A DNA stretch of 64,000 nucleotides from Sporocytophaga myxococcoides DSM 11118 (GCF_000426725.1 NZ_AUFX01000005.1:310001-374000); one strand, 5' to 3'; positions 45,455-54,850 are shown, counted from the stretch's first letter. Numbers and translations: made by a program. Notes: generated from the sequence alone by a model not told the origin.

Positions 45455-46984
45455 ATGACTGAAAAAATATTAATTCTGGATTTCGGATCCCAGTATACTC
45501 AACTTATAGCCCGCAGAGTCAGAGAGTTAAACGTTTACTGCGAAATTCATCCTTTCAATAAAATTCCTCCTGTTGATTCCAGTGTAAAAGGCCTAATACT
45601 ATCAGGAAGTCCATGTTCTGTTCGTGAAGCAAATGCTCCAGACATAGATCTGACAGCTTTTAAAGGAAAAATGCCTGTCCTTGGCGTTTGTTATGGAGCT
45701 CAATTAATGGCGCATAAAGCAGGCAATGATGTATTACCTTCTAAAATAAGAGAGTATGGAAGAGCCAAATTGGTGAGCATCCACAATACTGATAAGTTGA
45801 TGAAGGAGATTACACCTGATTCTCAGGTTTGGATGTCTCACGGAGATACAATCTCCGGTCTCAATGACAAATTTGAAATTCTGGCCAGCACTGAGTCTGT
45901 GAAGGTCGCTGCATATAAAGTTATAGGTGAACAAACCTATGGAATTCAGTTTCACCCAGAGGTTACGCATTCTCTTGAGGGTAAAATAATTTTAAGAAAT
46001 TTTGTTGTACACATCTGCGGCTGCAGCCAGGATTGGACTCCAGATACTTTTATTGATTCTACTGTTGCAGAACTAAAAGCCACATTAGGAAATGATAAAG
46101 TAGTACTTGGCTTATCAGGAGGAGTGGATTCTTCTGTAGCTGCTGTGCTTATAGATAAGGCTATAGGAGACAGACTCACTTGTATTTTTGTCGACAACGG
46201 CTTGTTGAGAAAAAATGAGTATGATGAAGTACTGGCATCTTACAAACACATGGGACTGAATGTAATTGGGGTTGATGCAAAAGGACAATTTTATTCAGCT
46301 TTAAAAGGACTTTCTGATCCGGAACAAAAACGAAAAGCCATCGGAAGAGTTTTCATAGAAGTCTTCGATCAGGAGGCTCATAAAATAACTGATGTGAAGT
46401 GGCTTGGACAAGGTACCATTTATCCGGATATTATTGAGTCTGTTTCTGTTAAAGGACCTTCTGCAACCATTAAATCTCACCACAACGTTGGTGGGCTTCC
46501 TGAAAAAATGAAGATGAAAGTTGTAGAGCCTTTAAAGACATTATTTAAAGATGAAGTAAGGATAGTTGGGAAATCTCTTGGAATAGACAATACTATTCTT
46601 GGTCGTCATCCTTTCCCTGGTCCAGGGCTCGCAATCAGAATACTTGGAGACATCACCGCAGAGAAAGTTGCAATACTTCAGGAAGTAGATCATCTGTTCA
46701 TTTCGGGATTAAAGAGAGTTGGAGAATATGATAAGGTTTGGCAAGCTGGAGCAATTCTGCTTCCTGTTAAATCTGTCGGTGTTATGGGGGATGAAAGGAC
46801 TTATGAAAATGTAGTAAGTCTTAGAGCCGTTACCAGCACAGATGGAATGACTGCTGACTGGGCGCATCTTCCTTATGAGTTCCTTGCAGATATTTCCAGT
46901 GAGATTATCAATAAAGTAAAAGGAGTAAACAGGGTAGTTTACGATATTAGTTCAAAACCACCTGCTACCATTGAATGGGAGTAA
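45455..46984 (+). CDS. guaA: GMP synthase (glutamine-hydrolysing)
   Basis: Converts XMP to GMP with ATP and glutamine. 509 residues. Class I amidotransferase: [40 protein letters not shown] with Cys79, and [12 protein letters not shown] with the catalytic His/Glu. ATP-pyrophosphatase: [21 protein letters not shown]-terminal dimerisation: [20 protein letters not shown] and the final [13 protein letters not shown]. The stop overlaps nothing; the next gene starts immediately (46986). Upstream is a 224-bp gap with a terminator and a repeat copy. Confidence 0.98.
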   Translation: MTEKILILDFGSQYTQLIARRVRELNVYCEIHPFNKIPPVDSSVKGLILSGSPCSVREANAPDIDLTAFKGKMPVLGVCYGAQLMAHKAGNDVLPSKIREYGRAKLVSIHNTDKLMKEITPDSQVWMSHGDTISGLNDKFEILASTESVKVAAYKVIGEQTYGIQFHPEVTHSLEGKIILRNFVVHICGCSQDWTPDTFIDSTVAELKATLGNDKVVLGLSGGVDSSVAAVLIDKAIGDRLTCIFVDNGLLRKNEYDEVLASYKHMGLNVIGVDAKGQFYSALKGLSDPEQKRKAIGRVFIEVFDQEAHKITDVKWLGQGTIYPDIIESVSVKGPSATIKSHHNVGGLPEKMKMKVVEPLKTLFKDEVRIVGKSLGIDNTILGRHPFPGPGLAIRILGDITAEKVAILQEVDHLFISGLKRVGEYDKVWQAGAILLPVKSVGVMGDERTYENVVSLRAVTSTDGMTADWAHLPYEFLADISSEIINKVKGVNRVVYDISSKPPATIEWE

Positions 46985-46985
46985 A

Positions 46986-48740
46986 ATGATCAACCGGATG
47001 AAAAAAATCTCTTACGCACTAAGTTTTCTTATCCTATATTTTGTCTCCAATAATGTTTTGGGACAAACGGATTATCAGGGACAATTCCTGATTGGTAAAA
47101 ACTTCCTTAAAGAAGGAAAGTATCAACAGGCAATGGATGTTTTTGGGCCGTTGACTAAAGAAAGTGAAGAAAATAATTTCGAAGCTTATTCAGCATATTA
47201 CTATTCTCTTGCTGCTCTTAAACTTGGCAAGCTGAACGAAGGAAAAGCTATGGTCATGCAGATCAAACAGCGATATCCGGATTGGGACAAAATAGAAGAT
47301 GTAAATTACCTTTATGCAAATCTGTATTTTGAACAGCAGAGATATTTTCAGGCCGTTAAGATCCTTAATACTCTTAATTCAAAGGAATTAAAGCAGGAAG
47401 CGGATAAGCAGAAGAATTTTTATCTGCAGAAGGCTCCACTTGACACTCTTAAAAACCTGCAAAAGCTATTTCCAAATGATGCTGTGATAGCAAAGAATCT
47501 TGTTAACAAACTTTCTTATGCTCAGCTAAATGAGAAAGATAAGATGTTGCTGGAATATCTGAGACAGGAATTTAAATTAGAAAAGGAAGCTGTTGAAGCA
47601 ACAAGAGCTTCAGTAAAAAAACAGGAATATCATGTAGCTGTGCTCTTTCCTTTTATGGAGAAACAATTGAGCCCAGAGGCTTGGAGCAAAAGCTATCAAT
47701 ATGTCTTTGAGTTGTATGAAGGGATGAAAATTGCAATAGATTCCCTGAAGAAAGACGGAGTTAGTGTTGTGCTTCATCCTTATGATACAGAAAAGGACGA
47801 TTCAAAGGTCTCTCAAATATTGAAATCTCCTGAACTTGCCAATATGGATCTGATCGTTGGTCCGATTTTTCCTGCAAACTATCCCCTGGTGGCTGAATTC
47901 GCATTAAGGAATAAAATATCAGGTATCAATCCTCTTTCCAATAATATTAAACTTGTAGAAGGGAATCCATATGTGTTTTTATTTCAGCCAAGTCTGGAAG
48001 CTCAGGCGGGCAGGGCTGCAGAAATGGCTGTGGCAAAATTCCCCGCAGAACCTCTGGCTGTGGGAACAGGAAAGAAAGCTCACACCGCACCAGAAAGAAA
48101 AAATGTTTATATATTTTTTGGTCAGGAAAACAGAGATTCATTACTGGCAACAAGATACAAAGACAGTATTATACTAAAAGGATTTGCTGTGACTCAATTT
48201 GAAAAAGTTGCTAAAGATAAGCTTAAAAACATGCAAAAGCTTTTGTCCGATTCTGCAAAGCTATTAGGTGTCAATCATATTTTCATAGCAGCAAACGATC
48301 AGGTAATTGCAGCTAACTTTATCAGTCAAATGGAGATCAGTAAATTTTCTACACCTGTAATTACAAGGCAGGAATGGTTGCAGTTTCCCTTACTTACCTT
48401 TGAACAGTTTGAAAGGAGAAATGTACATTTTATCAATCCTGACTACATAGATTATGATAGCTATGCAGTTCAAAGTTTCAGAAATACATTTTTGAAAAAA
48501 GCTTATATCATCCCAGAGATCTATGCTTACCAGGGATATGATATGATGAGGTTTTTCGGAAATGCATTGAAAAATTACGGTAATGTGTTTGGACCTGGCC
48601 TCTCTGCACAGGGCTTTACAAGAGGTTATACGCTTTATGGTTATAACTTCACAAATTCCAATTCGAATTTATTTGTTCCAATAGTGAAATTTGAAGGGAA
48701 CAAAATGGTAGTAGCAAATCCTGTAGATCAGATTAAATAA
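46986..48740 (+). CDS. TPR plus periplasmic-binding-fold protein (LpoA-like layout), 584 aa
   Basis: Exported protein. From ATG 46986 it starts MINRMKKISYALSFLILYFV and a signal peptide ending near NVLG-Q. Residues about 30-190 look like TPR helices (EGKYQQAMDVFGPLTKESEE, YFQAVKILNTLNSKELKQEA). Residues from about 214 are a type I periplasmic-binding fold (YHVAVLFPFMEKQLSPEAWS, MDLIVGPIFPANYPLVAEFA, GINPLSN). The same order, TPR then binding fold, is found in LpoA, the outer-membrane activator of PBP1A, but no lipobox is visible. The frame is also open from 46971, overlapping guaA; 46986 has GGGAG four bases before it. The hemL gene follows 4 bp later. Confidence 0.82.
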   Translation: MINRMKKISYALSFLILYFVSNNVLGQTDYQGQFLIGKNFLKEGKYQQAMDVFGPLTKESEENNFEAYSAYYYSLAALKLGKLNEGKAMVMQIKQRYPDWDKIEDVNYLYANLYFEQQRYFQAVKILNTLNSKELKQEADKQKNFYLQKAPLDTLKNLQKLFPNDAVIAKNLVNKLSYAQLNEKDKMLLEYLRQEFKLEKEAVEATRASVKKQEYHVAVLFPFMEKQLSPEAWSKSYQYVFELYEGMKIAIDSLKKDGVSVVLHPYDTEKDDSKVSQILKSPELANMDLIVGPIFPANYPLVAEFALRNKISGINPLSNNIKLVEGNPYVFLFQPSLEAQAGRAAEMAVAKFPAEPLAVGTGKKAHTAPERKNVYIFFGQENRDSLLATRYKDSIILKGFAVTQFEKVAKDKLKNMQKLLSDSAKLLGVNHIFIAANDQVIAANFISQMEISKFSTPVITRQEWLQFPLLTFEQFERRNVHFINPDYIDYDSYAVQSFRNTFLKKAYIIPEIYAYQGYDMMRFFGNALKNYGNVFGPGLSAQGFTRGYTLYGYNFTNSNSNLFVPIVKFEGNKMVVANPVDQIK

Positions 48741-48744
48741 GTAT

Positions 48745-50043
48745 ATGAATACTGAAAAAAGCCATAAACTTTTTGAAAGAGCTAAAAATGTAATTCCAGG
48801 TGGAGTTAATTCTCCGGTAAGAGCATTTAGAGCTGTAGGAGGAAATCCTTTATTTATCAAAAAAGCTGAAGGAGCTTATTTGATAGATGAGGATGATAAT
48901 AAATATATAGAGCTGATCAATTCATGGGGGCCAATGATTCTTGGTCATGCTAATAAAGATATTCAGGACGCGGTGTGTGAAGCTGTTAAAGATTCACTTT
49001 CGTTCGGAGCTCCGGGGGAAAGAGAAGTACTGATGGCAGAACTGATCACTTCTATGATTCCATCAATCGAGAAGGTGAGGATGGTTAGCTCAGGAACTGA
49101 AGCAACTATGGCTGCGGTAAGACTTGCCAGAGGGTATACGAACAGAGCTAAGATCGTTAAATTTGAAGGATGCTACCATGGACATGGCGATTCATTCCTG
49201 ATCGCTGCAGGAAGTGGTGCTATAACACTTGGTGTACCTGATAGTCCCGGTGTTACCCAAGGTGTTGCAAATGATACTCTTACAGCTCCATTTAACAATC
49301 TTAAAGCAGTTCAGGATCTAGCAGCTGCCAATAAAGGGCAGATTGCTGCTATTATCATTGAGCCTGTAGCAGGAAATATGGGACTTGTTTTACCGGATGG
49401 TGGTTTTCTGCAAGGGTTGAGAACACTTTGTGATAACGAAGGCATTGTGTTGATCTTTGATGAAGTGATGACAGGTTTCAGATTATCTAAAGGAGGAGCT
49501 CAGCAAATTTTAAATGTTAAACCAGACCTTACGACTTTAGGAAAAATAATCGGAGGAGGTATGCCAGTAGGTGCATATGGCGGAAGAAAGGAAATTATGG
49601 ATTTTGTTTCTCCTTCAGGTCCGGTATATCAGGCTGGAACGCTTTCCGGAAATCCGGTAGCTATGGCTGCTGGTTTAGCCATGTTAAATTATTTGAACAC
49701 ACATCCTGAAGTTTATACTCATCTGGAAAAAATTACAGCGAAAATCTGTGAAGGTTTTGAGAAAAACCTTAAAGAGCTTGGTATAAAAGGAACGGTTAAC
49801 AGGATTGGCTCCATGTTTACATTGTTCTTCACGGATCAGACGGTTATAGATTTTGAAACAGCAAAGACTTCTGATACCACTCTTTTCGGTAAATACTTCA
49901 GGGCAATGTTGGAAGAAGGAGTTTATCTTGCTCCCTCTCAATATGAAAGTTTGTTTATTTCAACAGCGATCAATGAGGAGCTGGCAGAGAAGATAATAAA
50001 AGCGAATTACAAAGCATTAAAAGCTGTGCTTCAAAATGCTTAA
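48745..50043 (+). CDS. hemL: Glutamate-1-semialdehyde 2,1-aminomutase
   Basis: PLP enzyme that makes 5-aminolevulinate in the C5 route to haem. 432 residues. N-terminal SHKLFERAKNVIPGGVNSPV and RAFRAVGGNPLFIKKAEGAY are diagnostic. FSFGAPGEREVL-like residues, VRMVSSGTEATMAAVRLARG, the YHGHGDSFL motif and VLIFDEVMTGFRLSKGGAQQ are present. Lys267 in TLGKIIGGGMPVGAYGG is the Schiff-base lysine. It sits 4 bp after the LpoA-like gene and 23 bp before proC. Confidence 0.97.
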   Translation: MNTEKSHKLFERAKNVIPGGVNSPVRAFRAVGGNPLFIKKAEGAYLIDEDDNKYIELINSWGPMILGHANKDIQDAVCEAVKDSLSFGAPGEREVLMAELITSMIPSIEKVRMVSSGTEATMAAVRLARGYTNRAKIVKFEGCYHGHGDSFLIAAGSGAITLGVPDSPGVTQGVANDTLTAPFNNLKAVQDLAAANKGQIAAIIIEPVAGNMGLVLPDGGFLQGLRTLCDNEGIVLIFDEVMTGFRLSKGGAQQILNVKPDLTTLGKIIGGGMPVGAYGGRKEIMDFVSPSGPVYQAGTLSGNPVAMAAGLAMLNYLNTHPEVYTHLEKITAKICEGFEKNLKELGIKGTVNRIGSMFTLFFTDQTVIDFETAKTSDTTLFGKYFRAMLEEGVYLAPSQYESLFISTAINEELAEKIIKANYKALKAVLQNA

Positions 50044-50066
50044 AAGAAATTAATAATAGATTTAAT

Positions 50067-50876
50067 ATGAGAATTGCAATACTTGGCGGGGGGAATATGG
50101 GTACGACCTATGCCAAAGCCTTTGTTAGAAGTAGCATTGTAAAAACAGGAGACCTACTAATCATAGAAAAACATCCTGAGAAACGTAAAAGCCTTAGAGA
50201 GGAAGGAGTGGCTGACCTTAAGGAAGAAATAAACGAAAGTTTATCAACTTACGACATTCTGATTGTAGCTGTAAAACCTCAGGATTTTAAATCTCTGGTA
50301 CCGGATCTGATAAAGGTTATAAAGCCGAACCAGCTGATTATTTCTATCATGGCTGGAATTACTATCTCTACTATACAGACTCTTCTGAAGCATGATAAAA
50401 TTGTGAGGGCTATGCCAAATACTCCAGCTCAGCTTGGGTTTGGTATAACGGCTTTTACTGTTTGTAAGGATGCATCTCTTGATCAGATATCTATCGTGGA
50501 TACTTTGCTTGAAACTACTGGCAAGGCAATTTTTATGAAAGATGAAGAACTGCTTGATGCAGTAACTGCCTTAAGCGGGAGTGGACCTGCTTATTACTAT
50601 TATTTTGTGAAGCATATGATAGAAGCCGGAAAGCAAATGGGGATGGAAGAGCCTGTTGCTGCTATGCTGGTGAAACAAACTATGTTAGGTGCATTTCAGA
50701 TCATGAGTAATAGCAAGGATTCGCTAGACGATATGATTAAAGCTGTTGCCTCTAAAGGAGGAACAACCGAGGCGGCTCTGAATTCTTTTGAAAAATCCAA
50801 TGTAGGGCAGGATATTATTGAAGCTTTAAAATCAGCTGAGAAGAGAGCAAAAGAGCTTTCCAGAGAATCAGCGTGA
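50067..50876 (+). CDS. proC: Pyrroline-5-carboxylate reductase
   Basis: Last step of proline synthesis. 269 residues. N-terminal Rossmann fold RIAILGGGNMGTTYAKAFVR. VAVKPQDFKSLVPDLIKVIK, IISIMAGITISTIQTLLKHD and VRAMPNTPAQLGFGITAFTV are standard. C-terminal dimer domain: LDAVTALSGSGPAYYYYFVK and VASKGGTTEAALNSFEKSNV. It is the last gene of guaA-LpoA-like-hemL-proC, all on the plus strand with short gaps, though the functions are not related. A perfect 14-bp hairpin follows. Confidence 0.97.
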   Translation: MRIAILGGGNMGTTYAKAFVRSSIVKTGDLLIIEKHPEKRKSLREEGVADLKEEINESLSTYDILIVAVKPQDFKSLVPDLIKVIKPNQLIISIMAGITISTIQTLLKHDKIVRAMPNTPAQLGFGITAFTVCKDASLDQISIVDTLLETTGKAIFMKDEELLDAVTALSGSGPAYYYYFVKHMIEAGKQMGMEEPVAAMLVKQTMLGAFQIMSNSKDSLDDMIKAVASKGGTTEAALNSFEKSNVGQDIIEALKSAEKRAKELSRESA

Positions 50877-50893
50877 GGAGCTTAAAACAGAAG

Positions 50894-50944
50894 TTAAAAG
50901 CAGAAAGTTAAAGTAGTCTTTGGACCTTTGCTTTCTGCTTTTAA
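50894..50944 (+). terminator. Terminator after proC, made of AAGC repeat (copy h)
   Basis: Perfect 14-bp arms TTAAAAGCAGAAAG (50894-50907) and CTTTCTGCTTTTAA (50931-50944), 23-base loop, then TTTTTG. The arms are built from the dispersed repeat words. Confidence 0.75.
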
Positions 50945-51012
50945 TTTTTGATACCAATGAGCCATTTTTTAGGCAGATGAATTCAATAGATTGGGGAGAA
51001 TAACTCCTTTTA

Positions 51013-51087
51013 AAACTTTTAACTTTAAGCTTTCAACTTTTCTCTTTTTAAAAACTTTTCGCTTTAAGCTTTCTGCTTTAAGCTTGA
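51013..51087. repeat. AAGC-type dispersed repeat, copy i
   Basis: Run of ACTTTTAACTTTAAGC, TTTCAACTTTTC, TTTTCGCTTTAAGC and TTTCTGCTTTAAGC words, the densest copy outside the yidC hairpin and close in sequence to the signal-peptide copy at 37010-37076. Confidence 0.6.
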
Positions 51088-51169
51088 TTTGTAGTCTATT
51101 ATCTTCCTCTTTTTCCCTTCTTATAACTATTTGAATTTTTCCCTAGTTAGATTTATAAAGTCGGTAACA

Positions 51170-51598
51170 ATGAAAAAGCAATGGGGAGTTCTGCTGATGT
51201 TCATGGTAATGTACTCAGTGGTCTACGCTCAGGAGACAGAAAGTAATAAGGCCGGAGGGCCTGTAAAAGACCTGTGCGTAAAAAGAATAACTCAAGTAAA
51301 AGATAGTATCAATACTGGTTTACATAATGTAGCTTACCTGAGTGCGACAAAGATAAATAATGATATCAGATATGACTTTGAGGCTGAGCCTCAGCAAAAT
51401 CTTGATGCAAAGAATATTTACTATAAAGATACTTCTACTGTTTATGTAGAAGAAGTGAAAAAGCTAAAAATGCTTCAATGGCCTTTCCAGAAAAGACGTG
51501 GAGAAAGAGAGGGTTCGGCAAGAAGGGTTCGGTATGAAAGAGAAGGACAAGGAGAGGCCGGCAGGGACATGCAGGGAGATGAAGAGGAGTGTATTTAG
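51170..51598 (+). CDS. Secreted hypothetical protein, 142 aa, with basic/purine-coded tail
   Basis: From ATG 51170 the protein starts MKKQWGVLLMFMVMYSVVYA, a signal peptide cut before QETESNK. The mature part (VKDLCVKRITQVKDSINTGL, HNVAYLSATKIN) is unknown to me. The last 45 residues (KRRGEREGSARRVRYEREGQ and on) are a highly charged, low-complexity tail coded by purine-rich DNA. This may be a disordered tail, or a frameshift could have put a foreign frame there; the ORF simply ends at 51598. A perfect 12-bp inverted repeat and a terminator follow. Confidence 0.6.
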   Translation: MKKQWGVLLMFMVMYSVVYAQETESNKAGGPVKDLCVKRITQVKDSINTGLHNVAYLSATKINNDIRYDFEAEPQQNLDAKNIYYKDTSTVYVEEVKKLKMLQWPFQKRRGEREGSARRVRYEREGQGEAGRDMQGDEEECI

Positions 51599-51620
51599 TG
51601 GAGGCGAGTGTTTCTGTTGC

Positions 51621-51678
51621 AGAATTTTCCGGAAAGTATTGCAGGCTGATCGTGGGGAAGAGCTTACCGGAAAATTCT
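51621..51678. repeat. 12-bp inverted repeat with long spacer
   Basis: AGAATTTTCCGG (51621-51632) and CCGGAAAATTCT (51667-51678), spacer 34 bases. Lies between the two secreted-protein genes; role unknown. Confidence 0.5.
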
Positions 51679-51691
51679 TTCACTTCATAAA

Positions 51692-51722
51692 CTAAGGAAA
51701 AACAAAGGCTGTTTTTCCTTAG
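51692..51722 (+). terminator. Terminator between the two secreted-protein genes
   Basis: Arms CTAAGGAAAAAC (51692-51703) and GTTTTTCCTTAG (51711-51722), 7-base loop, then TTATTTTAT. Confidence 0.85.
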
Positions 51723-51769
51723 TTATTTTATAAGAGAGTAGTATTAGTTGGTGATTAAACGTGAGAGAT

Positions 51770-52531
51770 ATGAGAGTAGGAAAATCGCTATTAATGATAA
51801 TGATGGGCATAGGATTCTCATTTGTATCCAAGGCTCAGGGAGATGATCAGGATCTGCAGGGAAGAGTTCAATACGAAGAAAAAGAAAATAAGTCGACTGT
51901 TAAAAGTAATCCTTCAAAACCTGAAGTAGTGGAAGGTGAAATGGAAATGTCTTCTTCTATGACAAGGTTATTTGAAAATAACCTCGCTGATCCGGAACAG
52001 GAAGTTGAAGTATTAAGAGTAATTGAAGACAAGGCTTTTATTCAATCTTTGTCCGGACAAAATGAAATGCCGAAGGACTTTGAATATAAAGACGATAAGT
52101 TTGTATTAAGATATAAACTTTCTGGTGATGAGGAGAAAATAAAAGCAGAGGGGGACCCTTCAGAGTTTGTTGCGAAATATAATGCATTCAGGCAGAATCA
52201 GGGAATGACTCCTACAGCAACTCCTATAACATCTCCTGAGCCTGATAATCAGAATCTATATGCTGAGCCTGAAGAGGTGACTTCTACCAGAGGCGTTGAT
52301 GCTAAAACCAGAGCGAGAAATTATGAACCTGAACAAAATGAAATTTTCAGGATTGAGGTACCTGTGGAGTCAGCAGAGGCTTGTCCGATGAATAATAACA
52401 CAGTTATAAATCAAAAGCAGATGAAAATCAAGCGAAGCTGTCCGGGGCACTCAATGAAAAAAGGGAATAGCTCTACTGAAGAATATAATTTCAATTCATC
52501 TGGTAGCCAAATGAAAAGGAATAACGAATGA
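51770..52531 (+). CDS. Secreted hypothetical protein, 253 aa
   Basis: The frame is open from a GTG at 51761, but ATG 51770 starts the natural signal peptide MRVGKSLLMIMMGIGFSFVS, cut near KAQ-G. The mature protein is acidic and polar (DQDLQGRVQYEEKENKSTVK, PGHSMKKGNSSTEEYNFNSS at the end) with no recognised domain. It contains little hydrophobic sequence and may be largely disordered. It is a separate transcript from the previous secreted gene, since a terminator lies between. The unusual composition suggests an extracellular or periplasmic role, otherwise unknown. Confidence 0.7.
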   Translation: MRVGKSLLMIMMGIGFSFVSKAQGDDQDLQGRVQYEEKENKSTVKSNPSKPEVVEGEMEMSSSMTRLFENNLADPEQEVEVLRVIEDKAFIQSLSGQNEMPKDFEYKDDKFVLRYKLSGDEEKIKAEGDPSEFVAKYNAFRQNQGMTPTATPITSPEPDNQNLYAEPEEVTSTRGVDAKTRARNYEPEQNEIFRIEVPVESAEACPMNNNTVINQKQMKIKRSCPGHSMKKGNSSTEEYNFNSSGSQMKRNNE

Positions 52532-52560
52532 TATAAATCCAATTAATGGACTTATTATAT

Positions 52561-52603
52561 AAAGACTGAAAGGGGGGATTGTGCTTCCCGATTTTCAGTC
52601 TTT
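52561..52603. terminator. Terminator between secreted-protein gene and gldC
   Basis: Arms AAAGACTGAAA (52561-52571) and TTTCAGTCTTT (52593-52603), with a partly complementary G/C-rich loop. It sits between convergent genes and can serve both. Confidence 0.75.
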
Positions 52604-52626
52604 ATTAATTTCATTTATCGAAACTC

Positions 52627-52962
52627 TTATTGTTTATTAAGATTTTCAAGATGTTTTACAAGTTTACGGCAAAGGGCATGCATCTCATCTGCCATAAAAT
52701 CATCACCTGTTGAGGTTTTAACAGTTTCAGCCATTCCTCCGATTGCTTCAATGAAGAAGCGTTTCATCTCATCTACAGGCATATCTTTTTCCCAAAGGTC
52801 TATACGCATAGTTGATTGTTGCTTCTGGTCCCAGATATTAAGGCTGATAGCTTTTGCTTCGGAAAGATTTCCCTGAGGACTATCTGTAGCATCCCATTTA
52901 ATCTTGTCTGGAATATTTTCACTGTCAAGCTCAACTACAAATTTGATCTCTGATTTTTTCAT
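52627..52962 (-). CDS. gldC: Gliding motility protein GldC
   Basis: GldC homologue, 111 residues. In Flavobacterium johnsoniae gldC acts with gldB in gliding motility, and its loss reduces spreading. Sequence: MKKSEIKFVVELDSENIPDK with IKWDATDSPQGNLSEAKAIS, SLNIWDQKQQSTMRIDLWEK, then DMPVDEMKRFFIEAIGGMAE. The start ATG at 52962 lies about 25 bp downstream of a minus-strand TAAATTTG box. It sits among secreted-protein genes, and no other gld gene is nearby. Confidence 0.92.
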   Translation of the reverse strand: MKKSEIKFVVELDSENIPDKIKWDATDSPQGNLSEAKAISLNIWDQKQQSTMRIDLWEKDMPVDEMKRFFIEAIGGMAETVKTSTGDDFMADEMHALCRKLVKHLENLNKQ

Positions 52963-52992
52963 TAATTATATTCAGGTAATTTTTTCTTTACT

Positions 52993-53000
52993 CAAATTTA
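52993..53000 (-). promoter_or_regulatory. -7 box upstream of gldC
   Basis: TAAATTTG on the minus strand (53000-52993) fits TAnnTTTG; start of transcription would be about 24 bp before the gldC ATG. Confidence 0.4.
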
Positions 53001-53031
53001 CTTTTAATTTATAGGATTTCCATTACTTCTT

Positions 53032-54039
53032 ATGAAGAAAATACTTTGGCTGTGCCTTACTCTCATCGTTACCTTTGTTTTATCGTTCTGTCTTCCTGAT
53101 GAAAAACCAGAAGCATATTCAATAGCATTTTATAATGTTGAAAATCTTTTTGACTATCATGACGATCCGGATGTGAATGATGATGATTTTCTTCCTGGCG
53201 GTAAATGCCATTGGACTCAAAATCGATATGAAAAAAAGCTTAATCAGATTGCAACTGTGGCAAGTAAACTAGGAGATAGTGATGGACCGGAATTGCTTGG
53301 TATGGCTGAGATAGAAAATAGTCATGTATTAAAAGATCTTATTAATATTTCTGCTTTTGCTGCTCCATATGGATTTATTCATCAGGAGTCCTGTGATAAC
53401 AGAGGTATTGATGTCGCACTTCTTTATAAAAAGAAAATATTTAAACCCTTATACCACAAACTTTATTCTCCTAAAAGCATGGAAGGAATAAAGTCAGGTT
53501 TGCGAGAGCTTTTATTGGTGAAAGGAATATTGAATAAGGATACAACTTTTATTCTTGTGAACCACTGGACTTCCAGAAGGACAGGTGTAGAAAAGTCAGA
53601 AAGGAAAAGGATAATTATGGGGATGCTGGTCAGAGAGTTGTGCGACTCACTGTTCAGGATCAATAAAGAATCTGAAATTATTGTGATGGGAGATTTTAAT
53701 GATACTCCACATGATCCTAGTGTTACTGAAGTCATAATGGCCAAGGGGAATGCAGAGAAAATGGGAGGGGAAGACCTTTTTAACGGATTTGGAAATATTG
53801 ATGCATCGAAAATCGGCTCAACTAAATACGGGAAAAATTGGCTGACCTTTGATCAGATAATGATGAGCAAAGCATTTTATAAAAAGCATTATAAAAAAGG
53901 GTCTTCAGAAATTTATCATCCGGAGTGGATGCATTATAAAAGTAAACTGATGAATGGACCTTACAGAACCTTCTCTGGTTCTAAATATCAGGAAAATGGT
54001 TTTAGTGACCATTTTCCTGTATATATCAATTTTAAATAG
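53032..54039 (+). CDS. Endonuclease/exonuclease/phosphatase family protein, 335 aa
   Basis: Exported member of the EEP superfamily (DNase I/exonuclease III fold). A signal-like N-terminus MKKILWLCLTLIVTFVLSFC is followed by CLPDE; the cysteine may be lipidated, though the lipobox is weak. Active-site stretches: SIAFYNVENLFDYHDDPDVN, LLGMAEIENSHVLKDLI, VNHWTSR, IVMGDFNDTPHDPSVTEV and the final GFSDHFPVYINF, which carries the catalytic His. The substrate (nucleic acid or phosphoester) is not determined. It is divergent from gldC and convergent with the M48 gene. Confidence 0.88.
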   Translation: MKKILWLCLTLIVTFVLSFCLPDEKPEAYSIAFYNVENLFDYHDDPDVNDDDFLPGGKCHWTQNRYEKKLNQIATVASKLGDSDGPELLGMAEIENSHVLKDLINISAFAAPYGFIHQESCDNRGIDVALLYKKKIFKPLYHKLYSPKSMEGIKSGLRELLLVKGILNKDTTFILVNHWTSRRTGVEKSERKRIIMGMLVRELCDSLFRINKESEIIVMGDFNDTPHDPSVTEVIMAKGNAEKMGGEDLFNGFGNIDASKIGSTKYGKNWLTFDQIMMSKAFYKKHYKKGSSEIYHPEWMHYKSKLMNGPYRTFSGSKYQENGFSDHFPVYINFK

Positions 54040-54040
54040 T

Positions 54041-54850
54041 TTAGAAACCTAGTTCTGCTTTCATGGCCTTAAAGCCCTCCGGATTGTGAGCATTTACGTC
54101 ACATCCTAGTGAATTAGCTTTGTTTGTGATATTTTCAACTCTACTTTGATCAGAAGGGTGAGTGCTTAAGAAAGCAGGAGTGCTGGAACCTGAACCTGAA
54201 GCCATTAGTTTTTCAAAGAAGCCAGCAGCTCCGTCTGCTTCATATTCAGCAGGGTTTTGGCAAAGATATTGAACCGAATAATCATCAGCTTCAGCTTCGT
54301 CATTACGGCTGAATTTTAATGTAAGTAAACCTTCAGTCAGCTGCCCCAACATTCCCGGGTTTTGACCTAACACCAGACTAAATAAGGTTTCAACACCGTA
54401 CTGCTTGCTCATCTGTGATGTACCATGTCTTCTGTCAGCATGCGCCATTTCATGTCCCATTACACCTGCAAGATGATCTTCTGTATCAAGGTATTTAATA
54501 AGACCTGTATATACATACATATAGCCACCAGGAGTTGCAAATGCATTTAATGTAGTATCATCTCTGATGATGGTAACTTTCCAAGGAAAGTCATCTTTAT
54601 ATTTCAGTTTTCCTGATGCCAGTATGTAATCTCTGATATGCTTCAATCTAGCATACGACTGGGGATATTGGGATTCACTTAATACTACCATTCCTGAGGT
54701 GTCAGAGTTTATAAATGCATCCATCTGAGCTCCCAGTTCTTTGTCTTTACTAACCGGAAAGATATTAATTTTTGCGTCCTTGTCTTTTTTACAGGAAACA
54801 AAAATGACAAGAATAAAAACGGATAACAGAAATCCTTTTTTCATACTCAT
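54041..54850 (-). CDS. M48 family metalloprotease, lipoprotein
   Basis: Zinc protease, 269 residues. The N-terminus ends in VIFVSC with Cys20, a probable lipoprotein cysteine. The zinc site is GHEMAHADRRHG with His133, Glu134 and His137. A third ligand probably lies in RNDEAEADDYSVQYL. LSTHPSDQSRVENI is also usual for the family, whose periplasmic members (BepA-like) take part in outer-membrane protein quality control. It lies 15 bp after ribF on the same strand, so may be the last gene of that operon. The plus-strand EEP gene ends one base away. Confidence 0.93.
   Translation of the reverse strand: MSMKKGFLLSVFILVIFVSCKKDKDAKINIFPVSKDKELGAQMDAFINSDTSGMVVLSESQYPQSYARLKHIRDYILASGKLKYKDDFPWKVTIIRDDTTLNAFATPGGYMYVYTGLIKYLDTEDHLAGVMGHEMAHADRRHGTSQMSKQYGVETLFSLVLGQNPGMLGQLTEGLLTLKFSRNDEAEADDYSVQYLCQNPAEYEADGAAGFFEKLMASGSGSSTPAFLSTHPSDQSRVENITNKANSLGCDVNAHNPEGFKAMKAELGF

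Noticed and set aside
51498-51695. Second frame past the secreted protein stop
   Set aside because: No signal or domain; likely a consequence of the purine-rich composition, though it is noted as a frameshift possibility.
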